Below are positions 36,611 through 44,601 of a stretch of DNA of 64,000 bases, piece after piece. Positions within the stretch are counted from its first letter, which is position 1, and every line of letters begins with the position of its first letter. The notes under the pieces were generated by a model. That model saw nothing but the letters and a program-made list of their open reading frames with translations. It was not told where the DNA came from and did not search any database. Source of the DNA: UBA1189 sp045612065 (GTDB taxonomy: Bacteria; Bacteroidota; Bacteroidia; Bacteroidales; Bacteroidaceae). The position numbers and the translations under genes were made by a program. The DNA is taken from assembly GCA_045612065.1 (NCBI GenBank), contig JAZKYH010000017.1, forward strand, positions 1-64,000, in the 5' to 3' direction.

Positions 36611-36984
36611 GTCAAGATATCCACAAAAACACTGTTGATAATGGTGGAAAACTGTGGAAAAATAATTGATAAAAAATGAACAAATAATTTGGCAATTTCA
36701 ATGAGGAAAAGAATTATACAGCATTCTGAAAGTACCAAAAAAGTTTACCCTTTTTTAATAATGACTTTTAAGCATCACTTTTCACCACTTTTAGTGTAGC
36801 TATTCGGAGTGAATTTATTAACTTTGCCCATTGTGAACAGGTTGTGGATAACTTTCACATGAGCACTGGTTTTCAGTAACTAACGAAGATTGTAAGTTGT
36901 GAATAACCTGTTCACACGGGAAAACCTAATGTGGGGTACGATATATGCAAATTTGGAGGTGTTTTTTTATACACCGTTTCCACA
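36611..36984. other. Candidate replication-origin region: DnaA-box-like cluster in AT-rich DNA
   Basis: Between 36591 and the nadA start at 37047 there is no gene. Sites resembling the DnaA box TTATCCACA include ATATCCACA (36617-36625), TGTGGAAAA (36653-36661), a perfect TGTGGATAA (36843-36851), TGTGAATAA (36898-36906) and GTTTCCACA (36976-36984). A perfect 12-bp inverted repeat, TGTGAACAGGTT (36832-36843) with AACCTGTTCACA (36905-36916), encloses the two best sites. AT-rich tracts lie on both sides (36661-36780 and 36990-37046). Family knowledge says such clusters mark oriC. That this one is the chromosome origin is inference; a DnaA-titrating or regulatory site is the alternative. A TAACTTTG element (36819-36826) also lies here and may act as a promoter. 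Confidence 0.45.
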
Positions 36985-37046
36985 GGCTATCACCATACAC
37001 ATAAAGTTTTTTTAAATAAATAAAAAAGAAGAAATATAATAAAGTT

Positions 37047-38057
37047 ATGTTGAAATCGGAATGGACAGTCAAAGGGTTTGCCGACGAGCCCGTGTCAGCA
37101 AAGAGCAAAGAAGAGTTGGTGGAAATGATTGCTGCACTCAAGCGTGAGAAGAATGCCGTGATCCTGGGCCACTACTACCAGCGTGGCGACATACAGGACA
37201 TTGCCGACTTCGTAGGTGATAGCCTTGCCATGGCACAGTGGGCCGCCAAGGTAGAGGCCGATGTGCTCGTAGTGTGTGGTGTGCACTTCATGGGCGAGAC
37301 AGCCAAGATACTCTGCCCCGACAAGATGGTACTGGTGCCCGATCTCAATGCAGGCTGTTCTTTGGCAGATAGCTGTCCGGCTGACGAGTTTGCCCAGTTC
37401 GTGGCCGAGCACCCCGATCATCAGGTGATATCGTATGTCAATACTTCGGCTGCCGTGAAGGCGCATACCGATGTGGTAGTGACATCAAGCAATGCACGTC
37501 AGATCGTAGAGAGTTTCCCACAGGATGCCAAACTCATCTTTGGCCCTGACCGAAACCTTGGTGGCTATATTAATAGTATTACCGGTCGCAACATGCTCCT
37601 TTGGGATGGTGCTTGCCATGTGCATAGCCAGTTCTCTGTAGAGGCACTCATCGAACTCAAGAAACAATATCCCGATGCAATCGTATTGGCACATCCCGAG
37701 TGCAAGGGAGTCATCCTCAAATTGGCTGACGTAATTGGTTCTACTGCTGCCCTACTCTCTCATGCTCAGAAGAGCGATAAGAAGCAGTTCATCGTAGTCA
37801 CCGAGTCGGGTATCCTGCACGAGATGCAGAAGAGCTGTCCCGACAAGGAGTTCATTCCCGCTCCTCCCGAGACCACCGAAGGAAGCACCTCATGCGGATG
37901 CAATGAGTGCAACTACATGCGTCTCAACACACTGGAAAAGGTATACAACTGCCTCCGCTACGAGTATCCCCAGGTAGAAGTCGATGCCACCATAGCCACG
38001 AAGGCCATCAAGCCCATCGAGCGCATGCTGGAACTGTCAGAGAAGTTGGTGAAGTAA
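37047..38057 (+). CDS. nadA: Quinolinate synthase (iron-sulfur enzyme of NAD synthesis)
   Basis: 336 residues. It condenses iminoaspartate and dihydroxyacetone phosphate to quinolinate. The NadA signatures are present: AVILGHYYQRGDIQDIADFVGDS (starting near residue 37), VVCGVHFMGETAKILCPDK (about 75-93), AGCSLADSC, AHPECKGV (Cys219) and the C-terminal CGCNECNYM with Cys residues that bind the [4Fe-4S] cluster. There is no nadB or nadC beside it here. It lies directly right of the DnaA-box cluster and is followed by its own strong terminator. Confidence 0.95.
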   Translation: MLKSEWTVKGFADEPVSAKSKEELVEMIAALKREKNAVILGHYYQRGDIQDIADFVGDSLAMAQWAAKVEADVLVVCGVHFMGETAKILCPDKMVLVPDLNAGCSLADSCPADEFAQFVAEHPDHQVISYVNTSAAVKAHTDVVVTSSNARQIVESFPQDAKLIFGPDRNLGGYINSITGRNMLLWDGACHVHSQFSVEALIELKKQYPDAIVLAHPECKGVILKLADVIGSTAALLSHAQKSDKKQFIVVTESGILHEMQKSCPDKEFIPAPPETTEGSTSCGCNECNYMRLNTLEKVYNCLRYEYPQVEVDATIATKAIKPIERMLELSEKLVK

Positions 38058-38071
38058 TCTTTTACTCACAT

Positions 38072-38116
38072 ATATATAATAAGGTACATGGCTTGGCTGT
38101 GTACCTTATTATATAT
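38072..38116 (+). terminator. Terminator of nadA
   Basis: Perfect 17-bp stem (38072-38088 with 38100-38116; core AATAAGGTACA), 11-base loop, starting 14 bases after the nadA stop. Confidence 0.85.
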
Positions 38117-38163
38117 GAAATCACCAAAGTATCTTGTAACACAACTCTATGAGTTCTGCCAGA

Positions 38164-38243
38164 TCAGAACCCTGTGATAGGAAAAATCTCTTTGTCCGTT
38201 TCGCAAAACGCAGGGCTCTGGCAAATATATCACAGGGCTCTGA
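38164..38243. repeat. Imperfect 16-bp inverted repeat
   Basis: TCAGAACCCTGTGATA (38164-38179) matches the reverse complement of 38228-38243 at 15 of 16 positions. CAGGGCTCTG also recurs as a direct repeat within this stretch. No gene overlaps it. Confidence 0.7.
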
Positions 38244-38333
38244 TTTGACACATGATTGTAAGTGGCATTTTTAGGTGCTTTACAGTGAGTAAACGATTTT
38301 TATTTTTGCCCTGGCACGAAAGAAAGTACGAAA

Positions 38334-38879
38334 AAAGTACGCAAATGTTGCGCAATTTTATTGGGTTTATCGTGCATTAATTCAGTGTGTTAAGTTGTTA
38401 ACAACGAAAATCTTTGCTTTACCCTATTTCTTTTAATTTCATTATCGAATACATTTACTATATTATTGCTTTATTTTTGTGGCAAATAGGTCTTTTGCAT
38501 GCCCTTCTTCAAGGGTAGGAATCGGGAGTTATAGTTGTTAAGTAAGCCTGTGCTTTGTTCTTTACCGAAAGTTTTTCTTCGCGATAATTATCGCGGTGTA
38601 CCTCGGTAGTTACCGCGATATGCATCGCTAGTTATCGCGGACATCCTCGATAACTACCGCGGAAACTTTTAGCAGGTGCGAAAAATGATTCTGGATAGTG
38701 CGAAAAACATTTGTCGCAGGTGTCTCGTTGGTTCATAATTTAAGGGACAATCCTAAGGTACAACATTTATGTTTTTGCTAAAATAAATAGCGAAATATAA
38801 GAATTGCGTTCTCTGTCACATAACCTTCATATATAGAATAAGATGCCCTTAATAAAATTGCGTAACATTTGCGTACTTT
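38334..38879. repeat. 546-bp segment bounded by 29-bp near-perfect inverted repeats
   Basis: The left arm (38334-38362, containing GTACGCAAATGTTGCGCAA) and the right arm (38851-38879) are reverse complements at 28 of 29 positions; similarity stops at the arm ends. The enclosed 488 bases have no intact coding frame but contain the 22-bp repeat array. A degenerate third copy of the arm motif lies just outside the right arm (about 38882-38904). A MITE-like element, or paired protein-binding sites, would both fit. No transposase is present and no target duplication could be recognised. Confidence 0.6.
38581..38661. repeat. Four 15-bp dyad-containing units at exact 22-bp spacing (iteron-like)
   Basis: Units start at 38581, 38603, 38625 and 38647, each 22 bases apart: GCGATAATTATCGCG, TCGGTAGTTACCGCG, TCGCTAGTTATCGCG and TCGATAACTACCGCG. 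The first contains a perfect palindrome and the others are near-palindromes with compensating changes. A spacing of 22 bp places all units on roughly the same face of the helix. The same 22-bp period continues downstream as GTGCGAAAAA at 38676 and 38698. Confidence 0.8.
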
Positions 38880-38967
38880 CTTGCGTAAATGTTGCGATAT
38901 TTTGTAAGTAACTATTGCTGGCAATCATTAATAGTTTTGGTTGGGTTTTGGGTAGTGTTTCTTTTAG

Positions 38968-39195
38968 TGTGTCTATGTCGTTGGGTACATTAATAGCATC
39001 CCTGCCAAGTATGTCGATATCACATATAGCAAGGATATTGTTAAGCGCATATACACTTTTTCAATGCACGACCAATTGTTTATAGTGCAGTGGACTGGAG
39101 AGGGTTCAATAAATAAGGTTTCCAAGGTGTTTGAAAAAATGCTATCGACCTTTACTTATACCCCCGAGAGAAATCCATATGGCTCGCTAATGTAA
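38968..39195 (+). pseudogene. Remnant of a protein-coding gene (C-terminal part only)
   Basis: After a stop at 38965 the frame stays open for about 75 codons to TAA (39193-39195) without a credible start or ribosome-binding site. It reads like a real protein: YINSIPAKYVDITYSKDIVK, then HDQLFIVQWTGEGS, then VFEKMLSTFTYTPERNPYG. The family was not recognised. It is probably the surviving 3' end of a deleted gene. Confidence 0.45.
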
Positions 39196-39241
39196 GGAAA
39201 CGAAATATGTGATTTATACAAAATAGCAACCTTACACATAT

Positions 39242-39282
39242 TACTCTCCACAAAGTCCTCATTGAAGACTTTGTGGAGAGTA
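39242..39282. repeat. Perfect 16-bp hairpin left of the ATPase gene
   Basis: TACTCTCCACAAAGTC (39242-39257) pairs exactly with 39267-39282; the loop is 9 bases. A closely related hairpin lies after the ATPase gene (40625-40680), sharing the core TCCACAAAGTC. It might end transcription coming from the left. Confidence 0.75.
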
Positions 39283-39285
39283 TAT

Positions 39286-39407
39286 ATTATCCTAATGAAT
39301 AGAATTATCTCAATCAGAGAACTTGTATGGATTATTAAAAAAATAGCATTATTATCCTAAATAGGATTATCCTAAATAGGATAATAGATAAATTTTATAT
39401 ACCTTTG
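39286..39407 (+). promoter_or_regulatory. Operator repeats and promoter of the ATPase gene
   Basis: Two exact tandem copies of ATTATCCTAAATAGG (39351-39365 and 39366-39380) overlap the place where the upstream box should be. A third, degenerate copy (ATTATCCTAA) is at 39286. TACCTTTG (39400-39407) is a good -7 element, 23 bases before the ATG at 39430. The repeats are well placed for a repressor or autoregulator. Confidence 0.6.
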
Positions 39408-39429
39408 CCTCAGAACTTACATAGTATAT

Positions 39430-40557
39430 ATGATGAATAACCCATTTGTAACTAAGGGATATGCAGGTCCTGAGTACTTTTGCGACCGAGTGGAGGAAAC
39501 TCGCAAAATCGTGGAATTGACCACCAATGGTAATAACATTGCGATGATTTCACCGCGCCGTGTAGGTAAGACTGACCTTATTCACCATTGTTTTAGTCAA
39601 CCTGAGATTAAGGATCGTTATTACACTTTCCATATAGATATCTATGCCACTACTAGTATGCGCGATTTTGTCAACGTGTTTGGCAAAGCCATACTTGATA
39701 GTCTCAAACCTAAAGGCCGTACGGCATGGGAGAAATTTTTGGATACCATACGTTCCGTACGTTCTGAAATAACATTCGATATCACAGGTACTCCTACATG
39801 GAGCATAGGACTTGGCGACATCACCAATCCTGCCACTACATTGGATGAGATTTTTAACTATCTCAGCCATGCGGACAAGCCCTGCATGATAGCCATTGAT
39901 GAATTTCAACAGATTACCCGATATGCCGATGGAGCCAATGTAGAGGCTACGATTCGCACCTATATGCAGAAATGTATCAATGCCACTTTCATCTTTGCTG
40001 GTTCGCAGCGTCATCTGATGGGAGAAATTTTTACCTCTCCTTCTCGTCCTTTCTACCAATCGGTACTCATCATGAACTTGTTGCCGATTTCAATAGAAAA
40101 ATATATAGAGTTTGCCCAACATCAGTTTAGCCTATACAATAAGCAGATAGACGCAGAAGCGGTGAGTGAGGTATACAATCGTTTTGGCGCCGTGACCTCA
40201 TGTGTGCAGCGTACTCTCAATGTCCTTTTCTTGAAGACACCGCAGGGAGCCACCTGTACTCTTGACATGGTAGATGAAGCGATAGAGTACATTATCGGCC
40301 TCTTTTCCGATACATATGAGATACTGCTAGAAAAAGTTCCAGAGAAACAGCGTGAAGTGTTGAAGGCCATTGCTGATGCTGGCAATGCCAAAGAAGTAAC
40401 AGGAAAGAACTTTATAAAGAAATATCGCTTGCAAACAGCCAGTGTAGTCACTGCAGCTATACGTGGGTTATTAGAGAAAGATTTTATCACGCAAGAAAGA
40501 GATTCCTACATGGTATACGACTCTTTCTTCGCTCTTTGGCTGAGACAAAGGAACTAG
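39430..40557 (+). CDS. AAA/STAND-type ATPase of the archaeal-ATPase (PF01637) kind
   Basis: 375 residues. The Walker A is a variant, MISPRRVGKTDL (Lys47, Thr48). The Walker B is MIAIDEFQQI (Asp157, Glu158). FIFAGSQRHLM (about 190) is a sensor-like strand, and the C-terminal 110 residues look like a winged helix (EVTGKNFIKKYRLQTASVVTAAIRGLLEKDF). No signal peptide. Such stand-alone ATPases are common and mostly unexplained in Bacteroidales. The ATG is doubled (39430 and 39433). It sits alone, between related hairpins, with its own repeat-bearing promoter. Confidence 0.8.
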   Translation: MMNNPFVTKGYAGPEYFCDRVEETRKIVELTTNGNNIAMISPRRVGKTDLIHHCFSQPEIKDRYYTFHIDIYATTSMRDFVNVFGKAILDSLKPKGRTAWEKFLDTIRSVRSEITFDITGTPTWSIGLGDITNPATTLDEIFNYLSHADKPCMIAIDEFQQITRYADGANVEATIRTYMQKCINATFIFAGSQRHLMGEIFTSPSRPFYQSVLIMNLLPISIEKYIEFAQHQFSLYNKQIDAEAVSEVYNRFGAVTSCVQRTLNVLFLKTPQGATCTLDMVDEAIEYIIGLFSDTYEILLEKVPEKQREVLKAIADAGNAKEVTGKNFIKKYRLQTASVVTAAIRGLLEKDFITQERDSYMVYDSFFALWLRQRN

Positions 40558-40624
40558 TGTCAAAACAATAAGTATAAGTGTAGGGCCATCCGTTTCTTTC
40601 GTTTGTTCATAATTCTTTACGAGA

Positions 40625-40690
40625 AGTCCACAAAGTCTTCAAGAAATAGGAATAAACGTATCTTGAAGGCTTTGTGGAGTTTTTCTTTTT
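40625..40690 (+). terminator. Terminator of the ATPase gene
   Basis: The left arm 40625-40644 and right arm 40661-40680 pair at 18 of 20 positions, with a 16-base loop, followed by TTTTCTTTTTT. It is related in sequence to the hairpin upstream of the gene. Confidence 0.75.
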
Positions 40691-40888
40691 TATAGCTTCA
40701 ACCCTTGCAATCTTTAATCTGCTTCGCATCTTTTAATTAGGCTGCGGCTCGGAACCTTTAGGTCGTTGGCCGAAGGGAAAAGCAAAAACTCAATACAAGT
40801 CTTGGCTTTTCTCTCGCCTGGCACTAATTTTCTCGACCAATCCCCAAGCCAAACGAAAAGAACGCAACCATGAGTGATTAGGAAAATG

Positions 40889-40930
40889 CAAGATGTCACC
40901 GTATGCTATGAAACGGTGACATCTTGTTTT
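40889..40930 (+). terminator. Hairpin with T-run in the intergenic region after the ATPase gene
   Basis: CAAGATGTCACCGT (40889-40902) pairs perfectly with 40913-40926, loop 10 bases, followed by TTTTAT. No gene upstream of it was recognised, so it may close a short untranslated transcript. The rest of 40691-41207 has no supported gene. It contains a second imperfect hairpin at about 41004-41039. Confidence 0.55.
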
Positions 40931-41207
40931 ATGAGCAGGAAAGTCTATACTTCCGATTTCTGCACGCGTAAGCAAACCAAAGTATTCTTCTTTCAATCTG
41001 CCACAAAATTTAACTGGTGTTCACACTGGTTGAATTTTGGCTGCGCTTCAGAAAAATGCAAGTAAAATTGCTTTTCCGTTCGGCTTAACTTTGTTTTCTT
41101 CCTTTTCACTCACAGTAAAAGCTCAAGTAAACTTAGCTTTTGTTCGCTCATTCGTCAGCTGTACAAAATTTCTGTATGGGATTTCCTTGCGTCTCGTAGA
41201 TGGCGAT

Positions 41208-41238
41208 TTTGTAAATTACTTATTTTTTCGTATCTTCG
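41208..41238 (+). promoter_or_regulatory. Promoter of the antiporter gene
   Basis: TTTG (41208-41211), 19 bases, then TATCTTCG (41231-41238), one mismatch from TAnnTTTG. The ATG is 52 bases further on. Confidence 0.55.
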
Positions 41239-41289
41239 CGCTTTGAAGTATTTATAGATTAATAAAATAAGTAAGAACGAAGAATCTCA

Positions 41290-42462
41290 ATGAAGAAAGT
41301 TTTGTCATTCTCCGCGATGCTGATGCTTGGACTGCTGCTATCGCAACTGATGCCAGGTTTTTTAACCGAAACAAACTATGAACACACACGACACGGTATA
41401 GAGATACTCCTCGGCGTATGTCTTGCCTTTATCATGATCAATGTAGGACGTGAGTTCGAGGTGGACAAGTCGAACATCAAGTCCTATGCCAAGGACTACC
41501 TCGTAGCTATGCTGGCCGCTGCCATGCCATGGCTTTTGATAGCGATGTACTATATCTTTGTGTTGATGCCTTCAGAGTGGTGGAGCAATGGTGCTGTATG
41601 GAAGGAGTCACTCCTCTTGAGCCGTTTTGCAGCACCCACCTCGGCAGGTATCCTGTTTACGATGCTTGCTGCCATCGGTTTGCAGAAGAGTTGGATATAC
41701 AAGAAGATTCAGGTGCTCGCCATCTTTGATGACCTTGATACCATACTGCTGATGATTCCCTTGCAAGTAGCTATGATAGGTATGCAGTGGCAGATGGGTG
41801 TGATATTGGTCGTTGTAGTGGTATTGCTTTGGATAGGTTGGAAGAAGATGTCGTCGTATGACCTTCGTTGTGACTGGAAGAGTCTGCTTGTCTATTCAGC
41901 TTTGGTTTATGGCGCTACCTACGTTATATATATACTTACCGACCACTTCTTTGGTGAGGAGGGTAGCGTACACATCGAGGTACTGTTGCCTGCCTTCGTG
42001 TTTGGTATGGTAATGAAGCACGGACATACTGCTTCGAAGGCCGATGATCATGCAGCATCGTTCATCTCGCTTTTGTTTATGCTTTTGGTAGGTATGAGTA
42101 TGCCGCTTATCCATTTGGAGGAGGCTCCTGCGCAAACCAGTAGCATCATCGCCTCATTGCCCATGCTCTCATGGGGAAGCATTGCTTTGCATGTGGTGAT
42201 TATATCATTGCTCTCCAATGTAGGTAAGCTCACTCCTATGCTTTTTTATCGCGACCATTCGTTGAAGGAAAGACTTGCACTCTCTGTGGGTATGTTTACT
42301 CGCGGTGAAGTAGGTGCAGGAGTTATCTTTATTGCGCTCGGTTATCATATCGGTGGACCTATTTTGCTCATTTCGGTGCTTACTTTGGTATTTAACCTCA
42401 TCCTTACAGGCGGATTTGTGTTAATAGTGAAGCGCTTGGCATTGAGCTGCGAGAAAAAATAA
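41290..42462 (+). CDS. Cation:proton antiporter family membrane protein
   Basis: 390 residues with about ten or more hydrophobic segments. GIEILLGVCLAFIMINVGREFEVD (about 37-60), FAAPTSAGILFTML (about 114-127) and VLAIFDDLDTILLMIPLQVAM (about 144-164, with the paired acidic residues expected in ion binding) fit the monovalent cation:proton antiporter fold (CPA group). The C-terminal segment FTRGEVGAGVIFIALGYHIGG is also typical. It lies 21 bases before the AGCS symporter start, so the two are probably co-transcribed. The ion carried (Na+, K+ or both) cannot be read from this. Confidence 0.8.
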   Translation: MKKVLSFSAMLMLGLLLSQLMPGFLTETNYEHTRHGIEILLGVCLAFIMINVGREFEVDKSNIKSYAKDYLVAMLAAAMPWLLIAMYYIFVLMPSEWWSNGAVWKESLLLSRFAAPTSAGILFTMLAAIGLQKSWIYKKIQVLAIFDDLDTILLMIPLQVAMIGMQWQMGVILVVVVVLLWIGWKKMSSYDLRCDWKSLLVYSALVYGATYVIYILTDHFFGEEGSVHIEVLLPAFVFGMVMKHGHTASKADDHAASFISLLFMLLVGMSMPLIHLEEAPAQTSSIIASLPMLSWGSIALHVVIISLLSNVGKLTPMLFYRDHSLKERLALSVGMFTRGEVGAGVIFIALGYHIGGPILLISVLTLVFNLILTGGFVLIVKRLALSCEKK

Positions 42463-42483
42463 TAGTTTCATAGACCCTTGATA

Positions 42484-43887
42484 ATGGAAACATTACAAAA
42501 TATCATCAACGCTGTCAATGATGTGCTATGGACCTACATCCTCATAGCCATGCTTATAGGATGCGCCGTCTATTTCACTTGGCGTACACGGGGTGTTCAG
42601 TTCCGTAATTTGCGCGAGATGTTGCGTCTGCTCACCGAGAGTGCTCCCAAAAGTGCTGATGGCAAGCCTCAGGTGTCTTCATTTCAGGCTTTTGCCGTAT
42701 CTATTGCCAGTCGTGTAGGTACGGGTAACTTGGCTGGTGTGGCTACGGCCATTGCGGTAGGTGGTGCCGGTGCCGTGTTTTGGATGTGGGTAATCGCTTT
42801 GCTTGGTTCGGTCAATGCCTTTGTAGAGTCTACATTGGCACAGCTCTATAAGCGTAAGGATAAAGATTCGTTCATCGGTGGTCCTGCCTACTACATGCAG
42901 TATGGCTTGGGAAAACGTTGGATGGGTATACTCTTTGCCGTGCTCATTGCCATTACCTTCGGCTTTGCTTTCAATTCGGTGCAGAGCAATACCATCTGTG
43001 CTGCATGGGAGCATGCCTTCGGTTTTGACCATACATGGATGGGTATAGGTCTTACTGTAGTGACGCTTATCGTCATCTTTGGTGGTATACACCGCATAGC
43101 TACAGTAAGCAGTTGGCTCGTGCCTATCATGGCGGTAAGTTATATTATCCTCGCATTGGGTGTGGTCATCTACAATATTACTGAGATTCCTGCCGTATTG
43201 GGCCACATCTTCCGCAGTGCCTTCGGGTGGGAACAGGCGATAGGTGGAGGTATGGGTGCCGCCGTAATGCAAGGTATCAAGCGCGGACTCTTCAGTAATG
43301 AGGCGGGTATGGGCTCGGCACCTAACGTAGCTGCTACAGCTACCGTGTCGCACCCCGTGAAGCAGGGTTTCATCCAGGCACTCGGTGTGTTTACCGATAC
43401 TTTGGTGATATGCACCTGCACGGCATTCATCATCCTGGTGAGCAATCCTTCTCCCGATGCATCGCTCAATGGCATACAGCTTACCCAAGCAGCCTTTACC
43501 GAGCAGGTAGGTAGTCTGGGTTCAGTATTCGTGGCCATTGCCATATTGCTCTTTGCTTTCAGTAGTATCATCGGTAACTACTATTATGGTGAGTCAAACA
43601 TTCGTTTCATCAGTCGCCGTCCCATATTCTTGTGGATCTATCGCTTGCTTGTGGGCGGTATGGTGATGTGTGGTGCTATGATGAGCCTTGACCTTGCTTG
43701 GAGCTTTGCCGATGTCACTATGGGCTTGATGACTATATGCAACTTGATTGCTATCGTGCTTCTGTCACGCCAAGTGTTGTGGCTCTTGCGTGACTATACT
43801 CGCAAGAAGCGTAGAGGTATCGGCAGTCCCACCTTCAGCAAGTCGGAGATGCCCGAAGATATGCGTCACGAGGTGAAGTGCTGGTAA
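42484..43887 (+). CDS. Alanine/glycine:cation symporter (AGCS family)
   Basis: 467 residues from the ATG at 42484; a TTG two codons earlier is in frame but less likely. Family features: an N-terminal segment with FTWRTRGVQFRNL, then SSFQAFAVSIASRVGTGNLAGVATAI (the conserved AGCS signature), AFVESTLAQLYKRKD, GGPAYYMQYGLGKRW, and later FSNEAGMGSAPNVAA, which is highly conserved in AGCS. About eleven membrane segments. It takes up alanine or glycine with Na+ or H+. It may use the ion gradient managed by the antiporter just upstream. Confidence 0.93.
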   Translation: METLQNIINAVNDVLWTYILIAMLIGCAVYFTWRTRGVQFRNLREMLRLLTESAPKSADGKPQVSSFQAFAVSIASRVGTGNLAGVATAIAVGGAGAVFWMWVIALLGSVNAFVESTLAQLYKRKDKDSFIGGPAYYMQYGLGKRWMGILFAVLIAITFGFAFNSVQSNTICAAWEHAFGFDHTWMGIGLTVVTLIVIFGGIHRIATVSSWLVPIMAVSYIILALGVVIYNITEIPAVLGHIFRSAFGWEQAIGGGMGAAVMQGIKRGLFSNEAGMGSAPNVAATATVSHPVKQGFIQALGVFTDTLVICTCTAFIILVSNPSPDASLNGIQLTQAAFTEQVGSLGSVFVAIAILLFAFSSIIGNYYYGESNIRFISRRPIFLWIYRLLVGGMVMCGAMMSLDLAWSFADVTMGLMTICNLIAIVLLSRQVLWLLRDYTRKKRRGIGSPTFSKSEMPEDMRHEVKCW

Positions 43888-43923
43888 CAAGCATTAATGA
43901 TAACACTAAAAAACACACTCTCC

Positions 43924-44601
43924 ATGAAAATCCTTGTTATTGAAGACGACCTTTCGCTGCAGGAGATATTGTGTCGTACATTGGAGCAGGAGCGCTATAT
44001 CGTGGAGGTAGCGCCCGACTATCGCACGGGACTTATCAAATTGTCGGACTATACGTATGACTGCATACTGCTCGACATCAACTTGCCCGATGGCAATGGG
44101 CTCGACCTGTTGCGCGAGCTTAAGGAGATGAAGAAGTCGGGTAGCCTTATCATCATCTCTGCACGCGACAGCATAGAGGACAAGGTAGAGGGTCTCGACC
44201 TTGGTGCCGATGATTATCTGCCCAAGCCATTCCATTTAGCCGAGTTGCTCTCGCGTATCAAGAGCGTGATGCGTCGCAATAACCAGGGTGGCGAGCAATA
44301 TGTAAGCTTTGGTAATGTGAAGGTCAATCCGCACACCTTTGACATATGGGTCGATGATGCCAAGAAGGAGCTTTCGCGCAAGGAGTTTGACTTGTTGCTC
44401 TATTTCTTGCAACGCCCAAACCGCTTGGTGAGCAAGAGTATGCTTGCCGAATCCATCTGGGGCGACCACTTCGACGATGTGGATAACTACGACTTCATAT
44501 ATGCCCAGATAAAGAACCTGCGCAAGCGACTTACCGCATGGGAGGCCGGCATAGAGATTTCTTCGGTGTATGGTATGGGATATAAACTGATCGAAAGATG
44601 A
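43924..44601 (+). CDS. OmpR/PhoB-type response regulator
   Basis: 225 residues from ATG 43924 (MKILVIEDD). An upstream in-frame ATG at 43897 would add nine residues that do not belong to the fold. Receiver domain (1-118): acidic pair in VIEDD, phospho-Asp in CILLDINLPDG (about 51), Thr/Ser in IISARDS and Lys in YLPKPF. The DNA-binding winged helix (about 130-223) has RKEFDLLLYFLQRPNRLVSKSMLAESIWG. It shares a 4-base ATGA overlap with the sensor kinase gene. Confidence 0.93.
   Translation: MKILVIEDDLSLQEILCRTLEQERYIVEVAPDYRTGLIKLSDYTYDCILLDINLPDGNGLDLLRELKEMKKSGSLIIISARDSIEDKVEGLDLGADDYLPKPFHLAELLSRIKSVMRRNNQGGEQYVSFGNVKVNPHTFDIWVDDAKKELSRKEFDLLLYFLQRPNRLVSKSMLAESIWGDHFDDVDNYDFIYAQIKNLRKRLTAWEAGIEISSVYGMGYKLIER

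Noticed and set aside
38581..38661. CRISPR array
   Set aside because: Units are only 15 bp with 7-bp gaps, too short for repeat-spacer structure, the gaps are not spacer-length, and no cas genes are present.
40714..40899. 61-codon minus-strand frame after the ATPase gene
   Set aside because: No signal peptide, ribosome site or recognised family. Similar short frames recur in intergenic repeats of these bacteria, so I treat it as non-coding.
42679..43488. Long open frame on the minus strand inside the AGCS symporter gene
   Set aside because: It lies wholly inside a well-supported gene in the opposite strand, has no family likeness and is Thr/His/Cys-rich in the way typical of antisense shadows.
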